From NCBI GenBank assembly GCA_002427735.1, contig DIYP01000007.1:589397-653396 (forward strand): a DNA stretch of 64,000 nt, written 5' to 3'. This DNA comes from Flavobacteriales bacterium UBA6051. Its GTDB lineage: Bacteria; Bacteroidota; Bacteroidia; Flavobacteriales_D; Crocinitomicaceae. The position numbers and the translations under genes are program-made. A model generated the notes under the pieces. The model was not told the origin of the DNA. It saw only the letters and a list, made by a program, of their open reading frames with translations, and made no database searches. Below, piece after piece: positions 26,172-34,933 of the stretch (its first letter is position 1; each line of letters starts with the position of its first letter).

Positions 26172-27440
26172 TTATTTGATCAGCAAAGATACGGGATTTT
26201 CCAAATACTTCTTGAAAGTATTCAAGAAAGCAGCTCCTGTAGCTCCGTCGACAACCCTGTGATCACATGAAAGTGTCACTTTCATTACATTGCCAGGAAC
26301 AATTTGGCCATCTTTTACAACAGGCACTTGTTTAATTCCGCCCACAGCCATAATACAGCTATCAGGAGGATTAACAATTGCTGTAAACTCCTCAATTCCA
26401 AACATTCCAAGGTTAGAGATGGTAAATGTATTCCCTTCCCATTCTGCTGGTTGTAACTTCTTGTTCTTCGCCTTAGTTGCCAAATCTTTTACCTCGGCAT
26501 TGATATCTGCCAATTCTTTCCCATCAGCAAATCGAACAACAGGCACAAGCAATCCCTCATCAACAGCAACGGCTACACCAATGTGAACGTGATCATTTCT
26601 TCGAATGATATCACCATACCAGCTACTATTTACAGCAGGATGCTCACGAAGTGCAATTGCGCATGCTTTGATCACCATATCATTGAAAGAAATTTTACCT
26701 CTTTCATCAATCGAATTAATTGATTTCCGGATAGCAATCGCGTTATCCATATCAATATCAAGTGTCAAATAGAAATGAGGAGCTGTGAATTTACTTTCAG
26801 ACAGACGCTTTGCAATTGTCTTTCGCATCTGTGATACAGGCTCATCTGTAAATGATTCAACCCCTACATGAGCTCTTCCACCTCTTGCTGCACCTGGGTA
26901 CGGCGTATAATGTTCAATATCACGTTTCACCACACGTCCACTTTCTCCGGTCCCAACAACAGTCGTTAAATCAATACCACGCTCATCGGCCATCTTTTTG
27001 GCAAGTGGAGAAGCAAACACGCGTCCATTTGATTCTGCTACAGCCGGTACTGGCTTTGGTGCCGGTGGAGCCGGCGCAGGAGTCGGAACAGGCTTTGGCG
27101 CTTCCTGAACAGGAGCAGGAGTTGGCGTTGGCGCTTCTTCTTTCACCTCTTCTTTTGGAGATTCTTTTTCCGCTTCCGCTAAAATCTTCTTAACATCCTC
27201 ACCTTTCTCTCCAATAATAGCAAGTACAGCATTTACAGGAGCTGTTGCTCCTTTCTCTACTCCAATATGCAACAAAACACCATCATAAAAAGACTCGAAC
27301 TCCATCGTGGCTTTATCCGTCTCAATTTCGGCTAGTACTTCACCAGACTCTACTTCATCCCCCACTTTCTTTGTCCATTCAGCAACAACACCTTCCGTCA
27401 TTGTGTCACTCAGCTTAGGCATGTATACGATTTCCGCCAT
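26172..27440 (-). CDS. pdhC: Pyruvate dehydrogenase E2 (dihydrolipoyl acetyltransferase)
   Basis: 422 residues. Lipoyl domain with Lys43 in EIETDKATMEFES; Ala/Pro-rich linker (about 85-140); E1/E3-binding domain (ASPLAKKMADERGIDL, GTGESGRVVKRDI, about 143-180); catalytic acyltransferase domain ending in CDHRVVDGATGAAF, with His and Asp of the HxxxDG site. Transfers the acetyl group to CoA. One lipoyl domain only. The wording of the lipoyl domain (KLSDTMTEGVVAEW) and the E1-alpha gene 27 bp upstream mark it as the pyruvate, not branched-chain, enzyme. Confidence 0.95.
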   Translation of the reverse strand: MAEIVYMPKLSDTMTEGVVAEWTKKVGDEVESGEVLAEIETDKATMEFESFYDGVLLHIGVEKGATAPVNAVLAIIGEKGEDVKKILAEAEKESPKEEVKEEAPTPTPAPVQEAPKPVPTPAPAPPAPKPVPAVAESNGRVFASPLAKKMADERGIDLTTVVGTGESGRVVKRDIEHYTPYPGAARGGRAHVGVESFTDEPVSQMRKTIAKRLSESKFTAPHFYLTLDIDMDNAIAIRKSINSIDERGKISFNDMVIKACAIALREHPAVNSSWYGDIIRRNDHVHIGVAVAVDEGLLVPVVRFADGKELADINAEVKDLATKAKNKKLQPAEWEGNTFTISNLGMFGIEEFTAIVNPPDSCIMAVGGIKQVPVVKDGQIVPGNVMKVTLSCDHRVVDGATGAAFLNTFKKYLENPVSLLIK

Positions 27441-27467
27441 AGTTCTAATTCTTCTTAATGTGGTATA

Positions 27468-28520
27468 TTAATATTCTACGATGTAAGGATAGTTTTCTTC
27501 TTTGTAAACATCCTCATATAACTCTTTTCCTTCAGGGTATGGAGAATTCTCTGCAAACTCAACAGATTCCTTCACTTCATTCTTTACCCAGTCGTCAATT
27601 TCCTTGATTTCTTTTTCAGACAACCATTTATTATCCTGTATCACTTTTAGACAATGTTGAATAGGATCTTGATCCATCCATTCTGCTACCTCATCCTTTG
27701 TTCTGTATTTCTGAGGGTCAGACATTGAATGTCCTTTGTAACGATAAGTACGAATATCTAATAAGGTAGGTCCATCTCCACGTCGACCACGATCAGCAGC
27801 TTCTTCAATGGCTTCATGGACTGCTTCAGGAGACATTCCATTCACCGCCTTAGAAGGCATTTCATAGGATAAACCAATTTTAGAGAGATCAGTTACGTTT
27901 GTTGTACGTTCCACTGACGTCCCCATTGCATAGTTATTGTTCTCAATAATGAAAACTACCGGAAGCTTCCAGTTCATTGCCATGTTAAATGTTTCATGCA
28001 ATGCTCCCTGACGAACAGCACCGTCTCCCATGGAAACATAAACGACATTCCCTGTTTCATTGTACTTTTCAGCAAAACCTACACCAGCTCCCATAGCGAT
28101 CTGCGCACCTACAATTCCGTGACCTCCCATGAAACCTACTTCCTTATCGAAAAAGTGCATTGAACCTCCCTTACCTTTAGAACAACCTGTTGTTCTTCCA
28201 TATAGTTCAGCCATCAAAACACGTGGATCAGTTCCTAATGCAATTGGGTGACCATGGTCTCTATAAGCGGTCATGTGCTTATCACCTTCCTTGGCAGCTG
28301 ACGCTGTACCAACAACGATCGCCTCTTGCCCTATGTATAAATGGCAGAAACCACCAAACTTCTGTTGGATGTATAATTGCCCAGTCTTCTCCTCAAACTT
28401 GCGGATAAGAAGCATGTCCTTGTACCACTTGATATATGTCTCTTTCGAAAATTTAGGCTTGCTTGCTCCCGTTGATTTTCGAGTAGTCTTTGTTGTTTTC
28501 TTACCTGCTGTAGAAGCCAT
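27468..28520 (-). CDS. pdhA: Pyruvate dehydrogenase E1 alpha subunit
   Basis: 350 residues. Thiamine diphosphate motif GDG ... NN is seen as VSMGDGAVRQGALHETFN and VVFIIENNNYAMG. Phosphoserine-loop-type sequence YRYKGHSMSDPQKYRTKDEV follows. With E1-beta it decarboxylates pyruvate and reduces lipoyl-E2. A Lys/Thr-rich N-terminal stretch (TAGKKTTKTTRKSTG) of about 20 residues precedes the fold. The beta subunit is not nearby. Operon with pdhC. Confidence 0.95.
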   Translation of the reverse strand: MASTAGKKTTKTTRKSTGASKPKFSKETYIKWYKDMLLIRKFEEKTGQLYIQQKFGGFCHLYIGQEAIVVGTASAAKEGDKHMTAYRDHGHPIALGTDPRVLMAELYGRTTGCSKGKGGSMHFFDKEVGFMGGHGIVGAQIAMGAGVGFAEKYNETGNVVYVSMGDGAVRQGALHETFNMAMNWKLPVVFIIENNNYAMGTSVERTTNVTDLSKIGLSYEMPSKAVNGMSPEAVHEAIEEAADRGRRGDGPTLLDIRTYRYKGHSMSDPQKYRTKDEVAEWMDQDPIQHCLKVIQDNKWLSEKEIKEIDDWVKNEVKESVEFAENSPYPEGKELYEDVYKEENYPYIVEY

Positions 28521-28546
28521 GTTTTATACTTTAATTATAGTCGGCG

Positions 28547-28554
28547 CAAATATA
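28547..28554 (-). promoter_or_regulatory. -7 promoter box for pdhA-pdhC
   Basis: TATATTTG on the minus strand, matching TAnnTTTG, 27 bp upstream of the pdhA start codon. I find no TTG at the right distance, so the -33 part is weak. Confidence 0.45.
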
Positions 28555-28612
28555 TAAAAAACTCTATTCTAAAAGTGCTCTAAAACTGAATTCAATCTCA
28601 ATGGTTGAAAGG

Positions 28613-29356
28613 CTAAAAATCGCGTTTCATTAAGTGCTCAATTTTATCAATTGAAATTTCCAATTCTGTTGGCCCAGCGGCATAAGAAGCGATCTCATAT
28701 GAATTGAAATAAACAGACAAAGAGCGTCCTGTAAAAAAGAAATTATTTCCAATCTTAAATTCGTTTCCTTCAAACTCAAAACCCGCCTCGGCCAGACTCT
28801 CATCTTCACTAAGCCCTTTCTCTTTTCTGAAAATTGGTTCTAACAGTTTATTTAGAGCGTCAATATCTTTAATAAAATCACCTATCTCCAGTGCCCTGCC
28901 ATCTTCAAGATCAAAAACACTAGCAACGAAAAAGCTATTTCCATGTGCACCTCCAGAATATTCCCAACCAGAATGCTTCAATTGCACCCAGGTATCAAAT
29001 TCATTTATTGCTAAAGACTGCTCAAATGACCAAACACTCGTTCCCAAATCTTCGCCATCTTCGTAGCCTTTTGCAAACCCATCAAGAATTTTTTGAAAAT
29101 AATCCTTTCCAAGCGATGTGTTCTTTGCTTCTTTTTTATCCAACCACTCTGCCGTTACCTTTCTAATGTAGTCGTTGACAGACTTTTTATAAGCATCATC
29201 TTCACTTCCGAAAAACGCATAGTCGAAGATCAATTGTACCGTATCAGAACTATCTTTTGCCACTAGTGTACGATTCACTTCTCCGCGACTGACATCTTGT
29301 CCAAACAAAGTGGACTGAAACAATAAAAAGGCGAGTACTCCAATTAATCTCTTCAT
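28613..29356 (-). CDS. Exported DUF3298-type protein
   Basis: About 247 residues with a signal peptide (MKRLIGVLAFLLFQSTLFG; ATG at 29356). C-terminal half has the DUF3298 signature: FTGRSLSVYFNSYEIASYAAG, and YSGGAHGNSFFVASVFDLED upstream of it, the pattern also seen in RsiV-like proteins. A DUF4163-like N-terminal part precedes it. No catalytic residues known. Located 11 bp after the cytidine deaminase gene and likely in its transcript. Confidence 0.8.
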   Translation of the reverse strand: MKRLIGVLAFLLFQSTLFGQDVSRGEVNRTLVAKDSSDTVQLIFDYAFFGSEDDAYKKSVNDYIRKVTAEWLDKKEAKNTSLGKDYFQKILDGFAKGYEDGEDLGTSVWSFEQSLAINEFDTWVQLKHSGWEYSGGAHGNSFFVASVFDLEDGRALEIGDFIKDIDALNKLLEPIFRKEKGLSEDESLAEAGFEFEGNEFKIGNNFFFTGRSLSVYFNSYEIASYAAGPTELEISIDKIEHLMKRDF

Positions 29357-29367
29357 TCTTCTCAATT

Positions 29368-29841
29368 TTAGTCAATACCAAATGCTAATGGCAATAGATC
29401 ATGTGCTGAATTGAAAACAGTAACCGTTTCATCCTGATTTACCAGAATTATACGATAAGCCTTCGATTGTCGATTCTCCGTTTCCAGCATCACTTGACGA
29501 CAACCTCCGCATGGTGACAACACCTTATCCAGCGGTAAAAGTTCTCCTTTAGCCACTATACAAAGTGACTCAACTGATTCATCAGGAAAATTTGCTCCGG
29601 CATAGAACAACGCAACACGCTCAGCACATAATCCAGAAGGATATGCTACGTTTTCTTGATTACTACCTGTAATCTCCTCACCATTGCTCAATCTTAGTGC
29701 TGCACCAACATTGAACTTACTGTAAGGTGCATAGGCATTCTTGCATGCCTCAAAAGCTTTGTTGACCAGTACCTGATCCGATTCATCAAGCGCATTCCAA
29801 TGTTCGAAACGCTGATATTTAATCCGTAATTCCTTTTCCAT
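29368..29841 (-). CDS. cdd: Cytidine deaminase
   Basis: Deaminates cytidine and deoxycytidine to uridine forms. 157 residues from the ATG at 29841; an earlier in-frame ATG at 29880 adds residues with no counterpart in the family. Zinc site: GLCAERVALFYAG (Cys-Ala-Glu, the Glu is the proton shuttle) and SPCGGCRQVMLE (two Cys ligands). YSKFNVGAALRLSNGEEITG is the substrate segment. Tetrameric zinc type, normal length. Divergent from mtaB with about 90 bp between. Confidence 0.95.
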   Translation of the reverse strand: MEKELRIKYQRFEHWNALDESDQVLVNKAFEACKNAYAPYSKFNVGAALRLSNGEEITGSNQENVAYPSGLCAERVALFYAGANFPDESVESLCIVAKGELLPLDKVLSPCGGCRQVMLETENRQSKAYRIILVNQDETVTVFNSAHDLLPLAFGID

Positions 29842-29896
29842 TTGCAACTCAAAGAAATGAATTTTATTGATGAAAATCAATCACTCTTGACAATGC

Positions 29897-29927
29897 TTGT
29901 ATCATCGCGTCAATCTGCCTATTTTTG
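29897..29927 (+). promoter_or_regulatory. Promoter for mtaB
   Basis: TTG (29897-29899), 20 bp, TATTTTTG (29920-29927): a perfect Bacteroidota promoter. The start codon at 29935 begins only 7 bases after it, where transcription is expected to start, so the mRNA is probably leaderless. Confidence 0.8.
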
Positions 29928-29934
29928 CAGCGCA

Positions 29935-31248
29935 ATGCAACAGTATAAAAAAGTCGCTTTTTACACCTTGGGCTGTAAGCTCAACTTTTCGGAGACATCT
30001 ACCATTGGGAGAAGTTTTCAGGAAGCTGGTTATTCGAAGGTCGGGTTTGACGAAAACCCTGACATTTTTGTTATCAATACGTGCTCCGTTACTGAGAATG
30101 CCGATAAAAAATGTCGTCAACTGGTTAAAAAAGCAATGAAAATTAATCCAGAAGGATTTGTGGCGATTATTGGCTGCTTTGCTCAACTAAAGCCTCAGGA
30201 AATTGCTGAGATTCCGGGAGTAGATATTGTACTTGGCGCGAATGAAAAATTCAACATTGTTGAACATGTTGAATCATTGGATAAGCTAGATAAGGCGGTT
30301 ATCTCAAATGAGAATATTAAACATACACAAACATTTGTCCCTGCTTTCTCAATGGGAGATCGGACACGTTCATTTTTGAAGGTTCAAGATGGCTGTGACT
30401 ACTTCTGTACCTTCTGCACTATCCCACTTGCAAGAGGAAAAAGTCGTAATGCTTCAATTGCGGCAACCATAAAAGAAGCTCAAAAGATTGCCAGCACTGA
30501 TGTAAAAGAAGTGGTACTAACTGGCGTAAACATTGGCGACTTTGGACAAGGAGGTGAAGAAAACTTCTACCAGTTAACGCAAGCGCTGGACAAAGTTGAG
30601 GGCATTGATCGCTTTCGCATTTCATCTATTGAGCCCAACCTACTCTCTGATGAAATTATCGACTTTTGTCTTACGAAGTCGCAGCGATTTGTTCCTCACT
30701 TTCACATCCCGTTACAATCAGGAAGCGATAAGCTTCTAAAAGCGATGCGCAGAAAGTATGAACGCTCTGTTTTTGCTGATCGCGTGTATCGAATCAAAGC
30801 ACTTCGACCTGACGCGTGCATTGGCGTAGACGTGATTGTTGGTTTTCCCAGCGAAACTGATGAAGACTTCATGGAAACTGTGGATTTCATAAAAGACTTG
30901 CCAGTATCCTATCTGCACGTATTTACTTATTCGGAAAGAGCGAACACTACAGCCGTTAAACTTGGAGACCCTGTCCCAATGCAGAAAAGAAAGGAGCGAA
31001 GTAAGCAATTACACATTCTTTCGGATAAAAAGAAAAGAGCTTTTTACGAGACAAATATTGGCAAAAGTGCCACCGTATTGTTTGAGAACGAAGACAATAA
31101 TGGTGTCATGTATGGCTTCACGGAGAATTACGTGAAGGTCAAAGTTCCCTTCAATCAAGAACTCTGTAACACTTTTCAAGAAATCGAAATGACTGAAATT
31201 GATAGAGATGGATTGATGAAATGCCAGCTTGTTAGCGTTGAAGTTTAG
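29935..31248 (+). CDS. mtaB: tRNA t6A37 methylthiotransferase MtaB
   Basis: Radical-SAM enzyme that adds a methylthio group to N6-threonylcarbamoyladenosine 37. ATG at 29935 is chosen since it opens with the UPF0004 domain (VAFYTLGCKLNFSETSTIG) and lies just after the promoter; codons further upstream are inside the promoter. Three Cys of the first cluster domain, the radical SAM CxxxCxxC (DGCDYFCTFCTIPLARG), and a TRAM-like C-terminus (GKSATVLFENEDNNGV) are visible. CKLN in the first domain (rather than CQMN) marks MtaB and not MiaB. Convergent with mnmD, overlapping 4 bp. Confidence 0.94.
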   Translation: MQQYKKVAFYTLGCKLNFSETSTIGRSFQEAGYSKVGFDENPDIFVINTCSVTENADKKCRQLVKKAMKINPEGFVAIIGCFAQLKPQEIAEIPGVDIVLGANEKFNIVEHVESLDKLDKAVISNENIKHTQTFVPAFSMGDRTRSFLKVQDGCDYFCTFCTIPLARGKSRNASIAATIKEAQKIASTDVKEVVLTGVNIGDFGQGGEENFYQLTQALDKVEGIDRFRISSIEPNLLSDEIIDFCLTKSQRFVPHFHIPLQSGSDKLLKAMRRKYERSVFADRVYRIKALRPDACIGVDVIVGFPSETDEDFMETVDFIKDLPVSYLHVFTYSERANTTAVKLGDPVPMQKRKERSKQLHILSDKKKRAFYETNIGKSATVLFENEDNNGVMYGFTENYVKVKVPFNQELCNTFQEIEMTEIDRDGLMKCQLVSVEV

Positions 31249-31934
31249 ATTTCGTCGATCTCTTCCTTTTCAGGTTTCCATGCTCTCGTCATCTCGCGTT
31301 TACCTGGCGGTCCCGGCAAAGACTCTACTTCAAACCCAAGAGATTTTAAATCACGCTTGAATTGGCCTTTTGCGCAATATGTGACAAGTACCCCGCCATC
31401 AGCAAGTCCTTCATACATTTTTTGAAGGATTTCAATCTCCCACATTTCAGACTGAGCTCTGGGACCGAATGCATCAAAATAAATAATATCGTACTTCCCT
31501 TTTTCTAAGCTATAATCTTGGAGTTTTTTATGAATTTTTGTCAAGGTCATACCATATGAAATCGACTCTTTTCTTCCCCACGGACACCGGGTCATTACAT
31601 CATAGTGCTTTTGGTACTTTTCTCCAATTAATTCACAGTAGCGTAGTTTATCCGTCTCATCCCTCGTAACCGGATATGCTTCGATCGCGTCATACGTTAA
31701 AAAAACATGAGGATTATGCTTCAACGAGAGCAGCGCATTCAAACCAGTGCCATAACCAACCTCAAAAACGCTTACATTCATTCGCTCCGAACTATCAATT
31801 GCTTTTAAGCCATGCTTGATAAAAACATGTTCAGCCTCCTGAATGGCACCATGTGTCGAATGATAGTTTTCATCCAGATCTGGAAGATAAATGGTCATCG
31901 AGCCGTCGTCCGTTTTTACGAATTCCCTTTTCAT
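31245..31934 (-). CDS. mnmD: tRNA U34 methyltransferase MnmD (MnmC N-domain type)
   Basis: 229 residues from the ATG at 31934 (an ATG 33 bp upstream adds non-family residues). SAM motif FEVGYGTGLNALLSL and DIIYFDAFGPRAQSEMWEIE, the pair that defines the aminomethyl-thiouridine methyltransferase domain; NYHSTHGAIQEAEHVFIKHG is the usual tRNA-side segment. It makes mnm5s2U34 from nm5s2U34. The FAD domain of E. coli MnmC is absent, as in Bacillus MnmD-type proteins. This acts on the same wobble base as MnmH. Confidence 0.9.
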   Translation of the reverse strand: MKREFVKTDDGSMTIYLPDLDENYHSTHGAIQEAEHVFIKHGLKAIDSSERMNVSVFEVGYGTGLNALLSLKHNPHVFLTYDAIEAYPVTRDETDKLRYCELIGEKYQKHYDVMTRCPWGRKESISYGMTLTKIHKKLQDYSLEKGKYDIIYFDAFGPRAQSEMWEIEILQKMYEGLADGGVLVTYCAKGQFKRDLKSLGFEVESLPGPPGKREMTRAWKPEKEEIDEI

Positions 31935-32043
31935 TCTGCGAAGATACAACATCCACCTTTTCAACAATTGTTAAAAACAAGTCTTTAAATCCTTTTAATA
32001 ACTAAACATTCTTTTAATCCGTACTTAGACAAGATGGATTGCG

Positions 32044-32051
32044 TATCTTTG
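32044..32051 (+). promoter_or_regulatory. -7 promoter box for dnaB
   Basis: TATCTTTG, matching TAnnTTTG, ends 5 bases before the dnaB start codon at 32057. No clear TTG at 19-21 bp. It places the transcription start at or next to the ATG, implying a leaderless mRNA. Confidence 0.55.
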
Positions 32052-32056
32052 AATAT

Positions 32057-33616
32057 ATGGAGAACAAATCCGACAAAACGCGTAAGCCAGGAACGAGAAT
32101 CAGCAAGACGAACAACCTTGCCAATGAGCTGGGGAGAGTGCCACCGCAAGCCGTAGATTTAGAAAAAGCGGTCTTGGGCGCTATGATGCTTGAAAAAAAT
32201 GCGGTTACAGATACTATCGATATTCTGACGCGAGAAGGATTTTACGACCCAAAGCACCAGTATATTTTTGCGGTAATTCAAGAATTATTTGGATCGTCCC
32301 AGCCTATTGACATTCTCACCGTTACAGACAAGCTCAAAAAGAATGGAGAATTAGAAGCTGCCGGTGGTGCCGCTTATATTTCTCAATTAACGAGTCGTGT
32401 TGCATCTACTGCTCACGTTGAGTATCATGCGCGAATCATTTCCGAAATGCATATCAAACGTGAATTGATTCGCATGAGTAATGAAGTAATGAAGGAAGCA
32501 TACGACGACACAAACGATGTCTTCGATGTTCTCAATAAAGCGGAAGGAGATTTGTTTAAGATTGCCGAGAATAATATGGGAAAGGCCGTCGATGTGATGC
32601 AGAACGTTGTTCGTGAGGCGATTGAGGAAATCGAAAGAGCTTCTCAAAATTCGGACGGTATTTCTGGTATTCCAACTGGTTTTTACGAACTTGATAAGCT
32701 TACGGCTGGTTGGCAACGCTCAGATATGATTGTAATCGCGGCAAGACCAGCAATGGGTAAAACCGCATTTGTACTCTCCATGGCAAGAAATACTGCCGTA
32801 GATCATAACATGGGGGTGGCCATTTTCTCATTGGAGATGTCTTCAGTGCAGCTCGTAAAACGTTTGATTGCTTCTGAAACAAGACTTCCTGCTGAAAAGC
32901 TGAGAAAAGGTGATTTGCGCGATGATGAATTCCAACAGTTACATTCGCGTATTACGAAACTTTCTACCGCACCAATATACATAGACGATACACCGGGACT
33001 AAGTATATTCGACCTGAGAGCTAAGTGTCGTCGACTGAAAATGCAGTACGACATTCAGATTGTCATCATTGATTATTTGCAGTTGATGACAGCGGGAAGT
33101 TCCAAGGGCAATGGAAATCGCGAACAGGAAATCTCTTCGATTTCTCGATCAATTAAAGAAATTGCTAAAGAATTAAACGTTCCGATGATTGCTCTATCCC
33201 AGTTGAGCCGTTCCGTTGAACAACGTGGTGGCGACAAACGACCGGTTCTATCCGACTTGCGTGAATCGGGAGCAATTGAGCAAGATGCAGATATTGTTTC
33301 GTTCATTTATCGTCCCGAATATTATGGTTTCTTGCAAGATGAAGAAGGTAATTCCAATGCTGGTGTAGGCGAAATTATCGTTGCCAAACATAGAAATGGA
33401 GCGTTGGAAAATGTACGTCTACGATTCATTAAAGAATTTGCACGTTTTGATAATCTCGAAGGCTTCCAGGACGATCCGAGTCTTCCTCCTTCAAATTTAT
33501 CCGCAAATGGTGATTTTGATAGTGAAGGCGGAACCATTACTCTTCAAAGTAAAAACTGGAACAATAATGATTTAGATGATTTTGATTTGACCTCAAGTGA
33601 AGACACTCCTTTTTAG
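32057..33616 (+). CDS. dnaB: Replicative DNA helicase DnaB
   Basis: Hexameric 5'-3' helicase at the replication fork. 519 residues from the ATG at 32057; a start at 32039 would place coding sequence over the promoter box. N-terminal domain (GRVPPQAVDLEKAVLGAMML), then RecA-fold with Walker A ARPAMGKTAF, Walker B VVIIDYLQLM, the arginine-finger segment and GDKRPVLSDLRESGAIEQDA. The acidic C-terminal tail (NNDLDDFDLTSSEDTPF) is typical of Bacteroidota DnaB. No intein visible. Confidence 0.97.
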   Translation: MENKSDKTRKPGTRISKTNNLANELGRVPPQAVDLEKAVLGAMMLEKNAVTDTIDILTREGFYDPKHQYIFAVIQELFGSSQPIDILTVTDKLKKNGELEAAGGAAYISQLTSRVASTAHVEYHARIISEMHIKRELIRMSNEVMKEAYDDTNDVFDVLNKAEGDLFKIAENNMGKAVDVMQNVVREAIEEIERASQNSDGISGIPTGFYELDKLTAGWQRSDMIVIAARPAMGKTAFVLSMARNTAVDHNMGVAIFSLEMSSVQLVKRLIASETRLPAEKLRKGDLRDDEFQQLHSRITKLSTAPIYIDDTPGLSIFDLRAKCRRLKMQYDIQIVIIDYLQLMTAGSSKGNGNREQEISSISRSIKEIAKELNVPMIALSQLSRSVEQRGGDKRPVLSDLRESGAIEQDADIVSFIYRPEYYGFLQDEEGNSNAGVGEIIVAKHRNGALENVRLRFIKEFARFDNLEGFQDDPSLPPSNLSANGDFDSEGGTITLQSKNWNNNDLDDFDLTSSEDTPF

Positions 33617-33642
33617 GTAAGGTTTTTGTAAGTTAATTAAGC

Positions 33643-34917
33643 ATGCGCAACATTGTATTTTTTCTTGTTTTCTTTTTCAATGCTGGTTACAGCAATGCAT
33701 CATCCATTTTAATTCCAATGGATGAATCGCAGTCTGATCACTTAAAATCTTACGGTATTGCTTATTACCTGCTTGAAAATGATGTGGTCATTGAGTGGCT
33801 ACTGAATTATCGAGGAGGTTCTTTCCTTACCCCTCACCTGCTATCGATCGAAGAGGAACTTATTTTGCGTGGAGTAAAATATGAAATACTTGCTGATGGC
33901 CAAGTGAATCAGATTCGAAGTCAAATTGGAAGTCCTGAAGTCAACATGGAAATCGTCCAATTAGAAAAGGCACCAAAAATTGCGGTTTATACACCAGGAG
34001 GTAAACAGCCTTGGGATGATGCGGTAACACTTGTTCTGGAATATGCGGAAATCCCTTATGATAAAGTTTATGATTCAGCAGTTGTAATGGGGTTACTTCC
34101 AGAATACGATTGGCTTCACTTACATCATGAAGATTTTACAGGACAATACGGTAAGTTCTATGCCAATTTCCGCTCATACCCATGGTACAAGCAACAGGTT
34201 GCAGAATTAGAAGCTTCAGCAGAAGGACTAGGATTCAATAAAGTTTCAGAATTGAAACTAGCCGTTGCAACAAATATTAAAAACTTCGTCATTGGAGGCG
34301 GTTTTCTTTTCACGATGTGCAGTGGAACAGATAGTTTCGATATTGGTCTCTCCGCGCACAATACCGATATTTGTGAGCGCATGTTTGATGGCGATCCTTC
34401 TGATCCAGATTGTCAAAACAAACTTGATTTCAATAATACATTTGCTTTCGAAGATTTTACGCTTGTGCGGGATCCATTACAGTACGAGTATTCAAATATT
34501 GATGGAACTGAGTTACGAAGAAGAGGATTACCAGAAACCCAAGCGGCAAAACTAGATAAGTTTACATTATTTGAGTTTTCGGCAAAATGGGATGTTGTTC
34601 CAACAATGCTTACCCAGTGCCATACGGATGTTGTGAATGGTTTTATGGGCCAAACAACAGACTTTAAAAAAGACTTCATTAAATCTAATGTGCTGATTAT
34701 GGGAGAATCCAAACAGTACAACACTGCTCGTTATATTCACGGTGAAATGGGACAAGGAACATGGACATTTTATGGAGGACACGACCCAGAAGATTACCAA
34801 CATCGCGTAGGTGACCCACCTACTGATCTAGAGCTACACCCTAACTCACCTGGATACCGATTAATTCTTAATAACATCTTGTTTCCAGCTGCTAAAAAGA
34901 AAAAGCGCAAAACTTAA
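33643..34917 (+). CDS. Secreted conserved Bacteroidota protein, often called 'asparagine synthetase B'
   Basis: 424 residues with a signal peptide (MRNIVFFLVFFFNAGYSNAS). I recognise it as a family conserved in Flavobacteriales, frequently next to dnaB, and often labelled asparagine synthetase B (from memory). That label does not fit the sequence: there is no N-terminal catalytic Cys and no SGGxDS ATP-binding loop, and it is exported. It begins LIPMDESQSDHLKSYGIAYY and later has GGGFLFTMCSGTDSFDIG, like a nucleophile elbow of a class I glutamine-amidotransferase-like fold, plus LLPEYDWLHLHHEDFTGQYG. A basic tail (KKKKRKT) ends it. Likely a periplasmic protein of unknown activity. Confidence 0.85.
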   Translation: MRNIVFFLVFFFNAGYSNASSILIPMDESQSDHLKSYGIAYYLLENDVVIEWLLNYRGGSFLTPHLLSIEEELILRGVKYEILADGQVNQIRSQIGSPEVNMEIVQLEKAPKIAVYTPGGKQPWDDAVTLVLEYAEIPYDKVYDSAVVMGLLPEYDWLHLHHEDFTGQYGKFYANFRSYPWYKQQVAELEASAEGLGFNKVSELKLAVATNIKNFVIGGGFLFTMCSGTDSFDIGLSAHNTDICERMFDGDPSDPDCQNKLDFNNTFAFEDFTLVRDPLQYEYSNIDGTELRRRGLPETQAAKLDKFTLFEFSAKWDVVPTMLTQCHTDVVNGFMGQTTDFKKDFIKSNVLIMGESKQYNTARYIHGEMGQGTWTFYGGHDPEDYQHRVGDPPTDLELHPNSPGYRLILNNILFPAAKKKKRKT

Positions 34918-34933
34918 TTAATTCAATTAAGGA

